Shown one piece after another: positions 49,597 through 57,320 of a stretch of 64,000 bases of DNA. Under the pieces are notes generated by a model, which was not told the DNA's origin, searched no databases, and saw only the letters and a program-made list of their open reading frames with translations. Both the position numbers and the translations under genes were made by a program. Origin of the DNA: Nocardioides sp. CFH 31398 (GTDB taxonomy: Bacteria; Actinomycetota; Actinomycetes; Propionibacteriales; Nocardioidaceae); NCBI RefSeq assembly GCF_022436705.1, contig NZ_JAKUHT010000014.1:1-64000 (forward strand), in the 5' to 3' direction. Each line of letters begins with the position of its first letter. The first letter of the stretch is position 1.

Positions 49597-50396
49597 GCAC
49601 CACCACCACCGGACCCGCCACGACCGGGCCCGCCCCCTCGACCCCCAGCGCGACGGCGCGCGTGCTCGGGCTGGCGCGCGCCAACCTGACGCTCCTGCTG
49701 CGCAACAAGCTCACCGCGGGCTACGCCCTCGTCCTGCCGCTGCTGCCCCTCGCCCTGCTGCTCGTGGACCGCGGCAACGAGAGCCTCGTCCTGACCAGCG
49801 TGAGCTCGGCGCTGCTCATGGCCTTCCTCTTCCCGGTCTTCTACAACCTGCTGTCCGCGACGGTGACCCGCCGCGACGAGCTCGTGCTCAAGCGCATGCG
49901 CACGGGCGAGGTCAGCGACGTCGAGCTGCTGGTCTCGCTCGCCCTGCCGGGTGCCGGCGTCGCGGCCGTCATGACCGCGCTGGCCGTGCCGGTGTCGATC
50001 GCGCTCGGCGCCCCGGTGCCGACGAACCCGCTGCTGTACGTCGTCCTGGTCGTCGTCGGCATCGTGATGTTCACGGCCTTCGCCTTCTGGACGGCCGCCT
50101 GGACCCGCAACGCGGAGGCCGCCCAGATGACGAGCTTCCCGGTCATCTTCCTCGCGATCCTCGGCTCCATCGGCGCCGTGCTGCCCGAGCGGGCGGCCCG
50201 GGTCGTCGAGCTCACGCCCGGCGCCGCGATGGAGTCCCTGATCGGCATCGGGTGGCTCGGCCTGGACGACGACCGCACGCTGTCGTTCGCCGAGACCTGG
50301 GCGGCCGCGGCCGAGCCCACCCTGGTGATGGTCGCCTGGGCCGTCCTCGCCCTGGTGCTGGCGCAGCGCTCCATGCGCTGGGAGCCCCGGCACTGA
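49593..50396 (+). CDS. ABC-2 type transporter permease
   Basis: A 267-residue permease with six membrane helices and the ABC-2 fold; VLGLARANLTLLLRNKLTAGYALVLPLLP begins the first helix, and RRDELVLKRMRTGEVSDVELLVSLALPG is the cytoplasmic coupling region. It overlaps the ATPase stop (ATGA), so the two are co-translated subunits of one exporter. Substrate unknown; DrrB-type permeases move hydrophobic drugs or lipids. Confidence 0.9.
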   Translation: MSTTTTGPATTGPAPSTPSATARVLGLARANLTLLLRNKLTAGYALVLPLLPLALLLVDRGNESLVLTSVSSALLMAFLFPVFYNLLSATVTRRDELVLKRMRTGEVSDVELLVSLALPGAGVAAVMTALAVPVSIALGAPVPTNPLLYVVLVVVGIVMFTAFAFWTAAWTRNAEAAQMTSFPVIFLAILGSIGAVLPERAARVVELTPGAAMESLIGIGWLGLDDDRTLSFAETWAAAAEPTLVMVAWAVLALVLAQRSMRWEPRH

Positions 50397-50449
50397 GCCC
50401 TACCCTGGCCCCCGGACGCACGCACGACCGCTACGCAGGAGGTGGACCG

Positions 50450-51658
50450 GTGAGCACGTCGACCACCTCCTCGTCGTCCGCCGATGTGACGCGGGCTCGT
50501 CGTGGGCGGCGGATCCCCCGGTGGGGTGAGCTCAGCCAGGTGCGTCGCGCGGACCTCTACCTGCGGTCCTCGCTCTACGCCCTGCTGTGGCTGGTGCCCG
50601 CGTTCCTCGTCGTCGTCGGGATCCTGTCCGCCGACGACGACCTCGCGTCGGCCGCGGAGGCGGTCGTGGTGCTCGTCGCGGCGGTGCTGGCCCTGCTGGC
50701 CGGGACGGTGGTGCTCCGTGACGTCATCGCGCTCCACCCGGCGGACGGCCCGCTGCCGTGGCGCAGCCTGGGCCCCCTGGCGGTCGCGTTCGTCGCCGCC
50801 GCCGTCGTCGGGCTGCTGGTGGAGCCGCTCGCCGCGCCGCTGATGATCACGGTGACCATCGCGGTCGGCCTGACGGCCGGTGGCCTGCGTGACCGGCGGG
50901 CCGCCTGGGTGGTCGCGGCGTCCCTGTTCGTCCTGCCGCTGGCGGCGACCGGCTCGACGAGGGTCGCGGCGGCGTGCCTCGCCTACGGGCTGTTCATGAT
51001 GTTCACCATCCGCTCCTCCCTCTGGCTGTACGGCGTCATCGCCGAGCTCGACCGCGCCCGGCGCGCCCAGTCGGCGCTCGCGGTCGCCGAGGAGCGGCTG
51101 CGCTTCTCCCGCGACGTCCACGACGTCATGGGGCGCCGCCTGTCGACGATCGCCGTGCAGGCCGAGCTGGCGTCGTCCCTGGCCCGGCGGGGCGACCCGC
51201 GGGCGGCCGAGCAGATGCTGGAGGTCCGCGGCGTCGCCCACGACGCCCTGCGCGAGGCGCGGGAGCTCGCCCGCGGCTACCGCGAGACCGACCTGGCCAC
51301 CGAGCTCGAGGGGGCCCGGTCGCTGCTGGCGTCCGCGGGGATCGCCTGCGAGGTGGCCGTGGACGACGTCGGTGACGCGTGGCGGGAGCCCGCCGCCTGG
51401 GTGGTCCGGGAGGCGGTGACCAACGTCCTGCGGCACTCGACCGCGACCCGCGTCGCCCTGACCTGGCAGCCCACCGGGCCGGGAGCCGGCCTCACGGTCG
51501 CGGACGACGGCGAGGCCGGCCGGACGACGGGCGAGCAGGCCCCCGGGTCCGGCCTGCGGGGCCTGGAGGAGCGTCTGCGGCCGCTGGGGGCGCGGCTGGA
51601 GGCCGGGCGTGGACCGGACGGGTTCGTCGTCCGGATGATCGTGGAGGGGGACGCATGA
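50450..51658 (+). CDS. NarL-type sensor histidine kinase
   Basis: A 402-residue membrane histidine kinase: four to six membrane helices (about 40-190) with short loops, so it probably senses the membrane or the transporter itself rather than an external domain. The HisKA_3 phosphoacceptor is His224 (RDVHDVMGRRLST), and the HATPase domain has VREAVTNVLRHSTATRV and GSGLRGLEERLRPLG. GTG start with AGGAGG seven bases upstream; its end overlaps the response-regulator start (ATGA). It is co-transcribed with the exporter, typical of drug-sensing modules. Confidence 0.9.
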   Translation: MSTSTTSSSSADVTRARRGRRIPRWGELSQVRRADLYLRSSLYALLWLVPAFLVVVGILSADDDLASAAEAVVVLVAAVLALLAGTVVLRDVIALHPADGPLPWRSLGPLAVAFVAAAVVGLLVEPLAAPLMITVTIAVGLTAGGLRDRRAAWVVAASLFVLPLAATGSTRVAAACLAYGLFMMFTIRSSLWLYGVIAELDRARRAQSALAVAEERLRFSRDVHDVMGRRLSTIAVQAELASSLARRGDPRAAEQMLEVRGVAHDALREARELARGYRETDLATELEGARSLLASAGIACEVAVDDVGDAWREPAAWVVREAVTNVLRHSTATRVALTWQPTGPGAGLTVADDGEAGRTTGEQAPGSGLRGLEERLRPLGARLEAGRGPDGFVVRMIVEGDA

Positions 51659-52260
51659 TCAGGGTGCTGCTGGCCGACGACGAGAACCTGATCCGGGTCG
51701 CGCTCGCGCAGATGCTGGACCTGGAGGACGACATCGAGGTCGTCGCCCAGGCCTCCACCGGTGACGAGGCGCTCGCCCAGGCCGCGCACGCGCGGCCGGA
51801 CGTCGCCGTCCTCGACCTGCAGATGCCCGGCGTCGACGGCATCGGCGTCGCCGAGCGGCTGGCCTCGACCCTGCCGGACTGCCGGTGCGTCATCGTCACC
51901 AGCCACGGCCGGCCCGGCTACCTGAAGCGCGCGCTGGCGGTCGGGGTCCGCGGCTTCCTGCCGAAGACGACGTCCGCGGAGACGCTCGCCTCGGTCGTCC
52001 GCAGCGTCCACGGCGGTGGCCGTCACGTCGACCCGGAGCTGGCCGCCGAGGCGATCAGCGCCGGCGACAGCCCGTTGACGCCGCGGGAGGCCGACGTCCT
52101 CGAGCTGGCCGCGGACGGCTCCCCGGTCGACCAGATCGCCGCCCGCGCGTCCCTGTCGCCGGGGACCGTCCGCAACTACCTGTCGAGCGCGGTGATGAAG
52201 CTCGGTGCCGCCAACCGCCACGACGCCGCCGCCACCGCGCGGCGGATGGGCTGGATCTAG
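51655..52260 (+). CDS. LuxR/NarL-family response regulator
   Basis: A 201-residue response regulator. The receiver domain has Asp8/Asp9, the phospho-Asp54 (VLDLQMPG), the VTSHG switch and Lys in FLPKTTS. The C-terminal LuxR helix-turn-helix (LTPREADVLELAADGSPVDQIAARASLSPGTVRNYLS) binds DNA as a dimer. Together with the kinase it most likely activates the exporter operon, perhaps through the 18-bp palindrome at 48526. Confidence 0.93.
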   Translation: MIRVLLADDENLIRVALAQMLDLEDDIEVVAQASTGDEALAQAAHARPDVAVLDLQMPGVDGIGVAERLASTLPDCRCVIVTSHGRPGYLKRALAVGVRGFLPKTTSAETLASVVRSVHGGGRHVDPELAAEAISAGDSPLTPREADVLELAADGSPVDQIAARASLSPGTVRNYLSSAVMKLGAANRHDAAATARRMGWI

Positions 52261-52267
52261 GACGCGG

Positions 52268-53863
52268 TCAGGCCCCGCCCTGCCGCCCGTCGACGACGGG
52301 CAGGTGCACGCGGATGTCGTCCAGCGACACGACGCCCGGCGTCCGGCTCGCCATCCCGGTGAACATGTCGGACGTGGGCGTGGCGAGCAGGTAGAGGTTC
52401 TGACCGCGGGGGACGTCGACCGCGACGGCGGGCAGCCGGATGCGACGCGGCTCACCGGTCACCGGGGTCGGCTCGGAGATCGGGAGCACGTTGTTCTGGA
52501 CGATCCTGGCGTCGGCCGGGGAGGTGCCGACGGCCAGGGCGTAGAAGGCGCGGTTGCCGACGCCCAGGGCGGTGACGTCGGCGGTGACGAACGGCATGCC
52601 GGCGACCCGGATCGGACCCTGCGCGACCTCGGCGGTCACCGGGGCCCCGGCCGCGGTGGTGGTCGCGAGGGGCCCCTCGACGTCCACGGTGCGGTCCGCC
52701 CGGACGCCGGACACGGTGGTGCAGCGGGCGCCGTCGGGGGCGGCGGTGGCGAGGTGGTACTTGCCGTAGCCGCGCAGGCCGGTGTCACGTCCCCGCAGCT
52801 GCTCGTCGAAGAACCGCACGGTCAGGTCGACGAACTCGCCGCCGGCCAGGCGGCGGCTGCACGGGTCGCCCGCGACGCCGACCCCGGCGGGGAACGCCGA
52901 CGGCAGGGTGTGGCCACCGTTGTAGCCGACGAAGATGCTGCTGCGTCGTGCCTCGGGGGTGAGCGCACGGCCGAAGGTGGTCAGCCCCTCCTCGAGCGGG
53001 AAGAGGTTGTCGGTGGCGCCCTGCCCGACCAGGACGGGGATGTCGAGGCGGCGGCCCTGGGCGACGTGGTGGCTCGGCCCGTTCTTCGCGAAGAACGCCC
53101 GCAGGTCGGGCGTCCCCTCGGGGTCGCCGTCCGGCAGCTCGCCCTCGGCGGCGCCGACGGCCAGACCGGTCAGCACCTCGCGGGGGACGTCGTTCGCGCC
53201 CGCCGCCGACAGGGCGAGCGCCCACAGCGTGCGGACGGCGCCGGCGGGGGCGAGGGAGCGGCGCAGGTCCCACCAGGTGATCTCCGGGGCCAGCGCGTCG
53301 AAGACGGGCTCGCCCCGCGTCCGCAGCTCCTCGAAGGCGCCGAGGTACTGGTAGCCGCCGCCGTAGGAGCCGCCGATGGCGGCCATCCGCGGGTCGCCGG
53401 GGCCGTCCTGACGGATCCACGGCTTCGACGCCAGCATCGCGACGAGGCGCCGGACGTCCTGGCCCTCGTAGCGCGGGTTCTCGACGTGGGCCTTGCCGCC
53501 GGACTCGCCGAACCCGCGCTGGTCGAAGCTCAGGACGGCGTACCCGCGGGACAGGAAGGGCTCGAACGCCGCGGGGTCCGTCGTCCGGGAGCCGCCCCAG
53601 CCGTGGCTGTGCACGACCACCGGCTTCGGCGTGCGCGCGGTGGCGCCCTCGGGGCGGAAGAGGGTGAAGCAGATCGGCACCGGGGCGGGGGTCTCGGTGT
53701 CGCCCACGGAGTCGAGGCAGCCGTCGACGACCCGGGTCCCGGCGCGCTCCGCGGACGCCACGGGGGCACTGACGGCCGGCGGGGGAGCGGCGGCCATCAG
53801 ACCGGCGGCGAGGACGCCGCCGAGCAGGGCACGGGTGGAGCGGACGATCGGGCGTGGTGCCAC
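52268..53863 (-). CDS. secreted CocE/NonD-family hydrolase
   Basis: A 531-residue exported alpha/beta hydrolase with a signal peptide (RALLGGVLAAGLMAAAPPPAVSA). The first part is an X-Pro dipeptidyl-peptidase/CocE-like alpha/beta domain: VVVHSHGWGG, FDQRGFGESGG, nucleophile elbow GGSYGG with Ser166, and a His in YNGGHTLP. A C-terminal jelly-roll domain follows (VRADRTVDVEGPLATTT ... RIRLPAVAVDVPRGQNLYLLATPTSDMF). These act as peptidases or esterases outside the cell. GTG start with GGAGG upstream. It is convergent with the response regulator. Confidence 0.82.
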   Translation of the reverse strand: MAPRPIVRSTRALLGGVLAAGLMAAAPPPAVSAPVASAERAGTRVVDGCLDSVGDTETPAPVPICFTLFRPEGATARTPKPVVVHSHGWGGSRTTDPAAFEPFLSRGYAVLSFDQRGFGESGGKAHVENPRYEGQDVRRLVAMLASKPWIRQDGPGDPRMAAIGGSYGGGYQYLGAFEELRTRGEPVFDALAPEITWWDLRRSLAPAGAVRTLWALALSAAGANDVPREVLTGLAVGAAEGELPDGDPEGTPDLRAFFAKNGPSHHVAQGRRLDIPVLVGQGATDNLFPLEEGLTTFGRALTPEARRSSIFVGYNGGHTLPSAFPAGVGVAGDPCSRRLAGGEFVDLTVRFFDEQLRGRDTGLRGYGKYHLATAAPDGARCTTVSGVRADRTVDVEGPLATTTAAGAPVTAEVAQGPIRVAGMPFVTADVTALGVGNRAFYALAVGTSPADARIVQNNVLPISEPTPVTGEPRRIRLPAVAVDVPRGQNLYLLATPTSDMFTGMASRTPGVVSLDDIRVHLPVVDGRQGGA

Positions 53864-53929
53864 GGGGACCTCCGGGAGATGTGGGCCTGGAGGTGCAACG
53901 CGTCACACCGACGTCGGGTTACGCGGCAG

Positions 53930-53935
53930 TAACCT
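53930..53935 (+). promoter_or_regulatory. -10 hexamer, leaderless start
   Basis: TAACCT ends six bases before the ATG of the next gene, leaving no ribosome site. Confidence 0.5.
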
Positions 53936-53941
53936 TCGGGG

Positions 53942-54382
53942 ATGGACGCCGCCAGGGCCGCCCGCCTCGCCAAGCGCGGCGCGACGCTCGCCGTGAAGTA
54001 CGGGCCGCAGGCCAAGCTCGCCTGGGACAACGGCGGCAGGAAGGCCGCCGACGCCGCCGCGGCCCGCGTCACCCTCGCCCGCCACCGCCGCCACGCCTTC
54101 GCCGAGGCGGACACGCTGAAGGACGGGTCCGTGCTCCGCGTCGCCCCCGGCGGGGTCGCGGCGTACGTCGTGTTCGCCGGCGACGAGCCGGTGTCCGTGC
54201 ACCCGCCCGCCGCCCCGGACGGGCCGGCGCTCGCCGACCTCGTCGCCCACGCCGACCTCGACAAGCGGGTCACCCCCGACGAGCAGCGCGCCGCCCGCGC
54301 CGCCCGCCGCGAACGCCTCCGCCCCCGCCGTCCCGGCTCGGGCGCCCGCACCGACCCGAAGGCCCTGCCGCCCCCGGAGTGA
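53942..54382 (+). CDS. small basic protein of unknown function
   Basis: A 146-residue, Ala/Arg-rich basic protein with AARAARLAKRGATLAVKYGPQAKLAWDNGGRKAADAAAARV at the N-terminus, a short beta-rich core (SVLRVAPGGVAAYVVFAGDEPVSVHPP) and a basic C-terminus. The high positive charge suggests nucleic-acid contact, but no domain is recognised. It is expressed from a leaderless promoter and is convergent with the photolyase-family gene. Homologues seem likely in related genomes, which would support it as real. Confidence 0.65.
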   Translation: MDAARAARLAKRGATLAVKYGPQAKLAWDNGGRKAADAAAARVTLARHRRHAFAEADTLKDGSVLRVAPGGVAAYVVFAGDEPVSVHPPAAPDGPALADLVAHADLDKRVTPDEQRAARAARRERLRPRRPGSGARTDPKALPPPE

Positions 54383-54394
54383 GACCGCCGGGCA

Positions 54395-54428
54395 CGACGA
54401 GGGTCGGCTGTCTCGCCGGGGCTCGTCG
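54395..54428. terminator. weak hairpin between convergent genes
   Basis: CGACGAG and CTCGTCG form a 7-bp stem with a 20-base loop between two convergent stop codons. It may end both transcripts, but the stem is short. Confidence 0.25.
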
Positions 54429-54460
54429 CCCCTCGACCTCCGGTGCGGGTGGGCGCCCGC

Positions 54461-55924
54461 TCAGCGCTTCAACCAGCGCTTGGCCTCCTCGGCGTGCGCC
54501 TCGCGCTTCTCGGTCTTCATCTTGTCGAGGGTGCGCACGGTCATCGCCGTGCGCGGGTTGGAGGCGAAGCCGTCGCGGTGGTCGTCGACGAACTGCCAGT
54601 ACAACGCGTCCCAGGCGTCGGCCCAGTCGCCCTTCGCGAAGTCGCTCATCTTGCGCACGTAGTTCGAGCCCGACACGTACGGCTTCGTCGTGATCAGCTC
54701 GCCGGCGGCGAACTGGCTCATGGCGTAGACGTTCGGCACCATCACCCAGTCGTAGGCGTCGACGAACATCTCCATGAACCACTCGTAGACCTCGTCGGGG
54801 TCGATGCGCAGCAGCAGCATCGCGTTGCCGAGGATCATCAGTCGCTCGATGTGGTGGGCGTAGCCGGTCTCGAGGATCCGCTCGATCACCCGGTCGACGG
54901 GGTCGAGCCCGGTCTCGCCGGTCCACCAGCCCTCGTCGAGGCTGCGGGACAGCTGGAGGATGTTGCGGGTCCGCATCCCGCGGCCGCGGGCGACGTACGC
55001 GCCGCGCATGTACTCCCGCCACCCGATGACCTGCCGCACGAAGCCCTCCAGGCTCGGCAGCGGGACGTCGTTCGCCTGGGCGTGCCTGACCACCGCGTCG
55101 ACGACCCGGCGCGGGTCGAGCAGGCCGGTGTTGATGAGCGGCGACAGCGCGGAGTGGAAGATCCACGTCTCGTCGGCGGCGATGGCGTCCTCGTAGGGAC
55201 CGAACAGCTCGAGACGGTCGGTGCAGAACTTCTTCAGCCACCGCTCGGCGACCTCGTGGGTGACCGGCCAGGAGAACCGCTCGGGGTCGCCGGGGTTGTC
55301 GGGGAACTCCTCGGCGACCCACGCGATGGCGTCGGTGACCTCCTGGCGCCGCTGGGTGCGCGGCATGTCGGGGATCTCGAGGTCCTTGGGCAGCGGCTTG
55401 CGGTTGTCGGCGTCGTACGACCACTTGCCGCCGACCGGGTCGTCGCCGTCCATGAGGATGTCGAGGCGGCGACGCTGCCACTCGTAGAACTTGAACATCC
55501 GCGGCTGCTTCTCGCCGAACTGCGCCATCACCTGCTCGTGGGTGGTGAGGAAGCCGGGCGTCTCGAGGAAGTCGAGGTCGGCGCCCGCCTTGCCGGCCAC
55601 CCGCCGCAGGTCGCGCTCGAGCCAGTCGTCGACGACGTCGAAGCACGTGACCTCGTCGACCTTCCGATCCTTCAGCAGCGCGGTCAGCTGGGCGTCGGTG
55701 CCGCGGTCCGCCTCGCTGGCGACGTACGCCGTGGTGAAGCCCGCGTCGGCCAGCTTGGCCTCGAAGAGGCTCATGCTCGCGCGGTGCAGCACCAGCTTGT
55801 GGGTGTGGAACCGGTACTGGCGGAAGAAGAGGTCGGGCTCGACGAGGACCATCAGGGTGCCCTCGTCGGCGTCCAGGTGCTCGACGAACAGCTGGTGGGG
55901 CATCACGAGACGCGCGGTGACCAT
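54461..55924 (-). CDS. FeS-BCP-type photolyase/cryptochrome lacking the Fe-S ligands
   Basis: A 487-residue member of the bacterial cryptochrome/(6-4) photolyase (FeS-BCP, PhrB/CryB) family. Landmarks are the antenna domain (ARLVMPHQLFVEHLD), EWQRRRLDILMDGD, RQVIGWREYMRGAY, TRNILQLSRSLDEGWWTGETGLDP, HHIERLMILGNAMLLLRIDPDEVY, DAYDWVMVPNVYAMSQFA and TTKPYVSGSNYVRKMSDF. In PhrB the 4Fe-4S cluster is held by Cys350, 438, 441 and 454. Here the first position is Pro342, and the loop with the other three is shortened and Cys-free (DFAKGDWADAWDALYW). Only two Cys occur in the protein, at 94 and 234. It is probably still a flavoprotein that repairs or senses light, but the cluster should be absent. 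ATG 55924 is preferred. Confidence 0.86.
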   Translation of the reverse strand: MVTARLVMPHQLFVEHLDADEGTLMVLVEPDLFFRQYRFHTHKLVLHRASMSLFEAKLADAGFTTAYVASEADRGTDAQLTALLKDRKVDEVTCFDVVDDWLERDLRRVAGKAGADLDFLETPGFLTTHEQVMAQFGEKQPRMFKFYEWQRRRLDILMDGDDPVGGKWSYDADNRKPLPKDLEIPDMPRTQRRQEVTDAIAWVAEEFPDNPGDPERFSWPVTHEVAERWLKKFCTDRLELFGPYEDAIAADETWIFHSALSPLINTGLLDPRRVVDAVVRHAQANDVPLPSLEGFVRQVIGWREYMRGAYVARGRGMRTRNILQLSRSLDEGWWTGETGLDPVDRVIERILETGYAHHIERLMILGNAMLLLRIDPDEVYEWFMEMFVDAYDWVMVPNVYAMSQFAAGELITTKPYVSGSNYVRKMSDFAKGDWADAWDALYWQFVDDHRDGFASNPRTAMTVRTLDKMKTEKREAHAEEAKRWLKR

Positions 55925-56005
55925 GACCCCCGGGTTCCCCCACGGGCGCGGCGCGACACGCCCGGCCCCGGTGCGCGGACCGCGATCGTGTCCCGGGGGC
56001 CCGTG

Positions 56006-56061
56006 GGCCGGCCACGGCCGGCCTCGGCCGGCCTCGCGTCTCGATCTGTGGTGGGCCGGCC
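56006..56061. repeat. phased GGCCGGCC array
   Basis: Four exact GGCCGGCC palindromes lie between the divergent photolyase and methyltransferase genes: 56006-56013, 56016-56023 and 56026-56033 at exact 10-base spacing, and a fourth at 56054-56061 just before the -10 of the methyltransferase gene. One helical turn between sites suggests cooperative protein binding on one face of the DNA. Confidence 0.75.
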
Positions 56062-56063
56062 GG

Positions 56064-56069
56064 TACGTT
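56064..56069 (+). promoter_or_regulatory. -10 hexamer, leaderless start
   Basis: TACGTT ends six bases before the ATG of the methyltransferase gene. The fourth GGCCGGCC copy lies directly upstream, where it could block the promoter. Confidence 0.5.
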
Positions 56070-56075
56070 GCGGCG

Positions 56076-57320
56076 ATGGGGGCGTGGGACGAGCTGGTCG
56101 TCGGGGACAACCTCGACGTCATGGCGCGGCTGGCGGCCGAGGGTCGCCGCTACGACCTCGCCTACCTCGACCCGCCGTACAACACCGGCCACCGGTTCGC
56201 CTACGACGACCGCCTCGCCGGCGGGCACGAGGCGTGGACGGCGGCCCTGCGGCCGCGGCTCGAGGCCGTCCGCGACCTGCTGGAGCCGACGGGCGCGGTC
56301 TGGCTGAGCATCGACGACCACGAGGTCGCCCACCTGCGGCTGCTGTGCGACGAGGTGCTCGGCGAGGAGGCGTTCCTCGGTCAGCTGGTGGTCGAGGTGA
56401 ACGTCAAGGGCCGACAGCTGGGTCGGTGGTTCGCGTCGACCCACGAGTACCTGCTCGTCTACGCCCGCGACCCCGCGCGCTGCACCCTCGACCCGACCAG
56501 CCCGGACGGCGTGGACCCACGGGACTTCCCGCTCGCCACCGACGACGGCCGTCGCTACCGCCACCTGCCGCTGCGCAACACGAACAAGCGGTTCAACCCG
56601 GCGACGGCGCCCTCCATGCGCTTCGTGCTGTACGGCGACCCGGACGGCGGGCGGGTGTCCCCGGAGCCCTTCGAGGGCGCGGTCGAGGTGTGGCCGACCT
56701 TCGGCGACGGCGCCCCCGCCGTGTGGCGCTGGTCGGCCGCGCTGGTCGCCGAGAGACCCGACGACCTGGTGTGCCGCACCGTGCGCTCACCGCTGGGGCC
56801 GCGCGTCGACGTCGCCCAGCGCGACTGGCTGACGACCGGGCGCCGCAAGAAGCTGCGCAGCGTCTGGCACGCCGAGGAGGTCGGCACCACCGACGTCGCG
56901 GTCGCCGAGATCAAGGACCTGCTGGGCGCCCCGGTCTTCGCCTCGCCCAAGCCGACCGCCCTGCTGCGGCGGGTCGTCGGCACCGCCGGGCCGGACGCCC
57001 GCGTGCTCGACCCCTACGCCGGGTCGGGGACGACGGCCCACGCCGTGGCGCTGCTCAACGAGGCGGACGGTGGCCGCCGTACGTGCACGAGCATCGAGAC
57101 CGACCTGGCCGTCGTCGACGGCAGCGGGGCGGCCGCGGCGGGGTACGCCACCGCCGCCGACGTCACCCGGGCGCGGCTCGACGCGGTCGCGGCCCGGCTC
57201 GGCGCCGCACCGCCCGCGCCGACCCTCAGACCCCGGCGGCCTTCTCCAGCGACGCCAGCTCGTCGTCCAGGTGGGTCAGGATCCGCTGCAGGCGCGGCAC
57301 CGTCCGGCGGCAGCCGGTGA
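56076..57320 (+). CDS. orphan N6-adenine DNA methyltransferase (beta class)
   Basis: A 414-residue SAM-dependent methyltransferase. Motif IV, LDPPYNTG, lies early at 31-38, and the SAM-binding motif I, LDPYAGSGTTAHAV, near 311-324, the order of beta-class enzymes such as type III Mod subunits; DPPY (rather than SPPY) points to adenine N6. The middle (about 115-275) holds the target recognition region. No restriction subunit or other R-M gene is adjacent, so it is probably a solitary, regulatory methyltransferase. The last 95 bases, encoding an Ala/Pro/Gly tail, overlap the convergent WS/DGAT gene. Target sequence unknown. Confidence 0.84.
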   Translation: MGAWDELVVGDNLDVMARLAAEGRRYDLAYLDPPYNTGHRFAYDDRLAGGHEAWTAALRPRLEAVRDLLEPTGAVWLSIDDHEVAHLRLLCDEVLGEEAFLGQLVVEVNVKGRQLGRWFASTHEYLLVYARDPARCTLDPTSPDGVDPRDFPLATDDGRRYRHLPLRNTNKRFNPATAPSMRFVLYGDPDGGRVSPEPFEGAVEVWPTFGDGAPAVWRWSAALVAERPDDLVCRTVRSPLGPRVDVAQRDWLTTGRRKKLRSVWHAEEVGTTDVAVAEIKDLLGAPVFASPKPTALLRRVVGTAGPDARVLDPYAGSGTTAHAVALLNEADGGRRTCTSIETDLAVVDGSGAAAAGYATAADVTRARLDAVAARLGAAPPAPTLRPRRPSPATPARRPGGSGSAAGAAPSGGSR

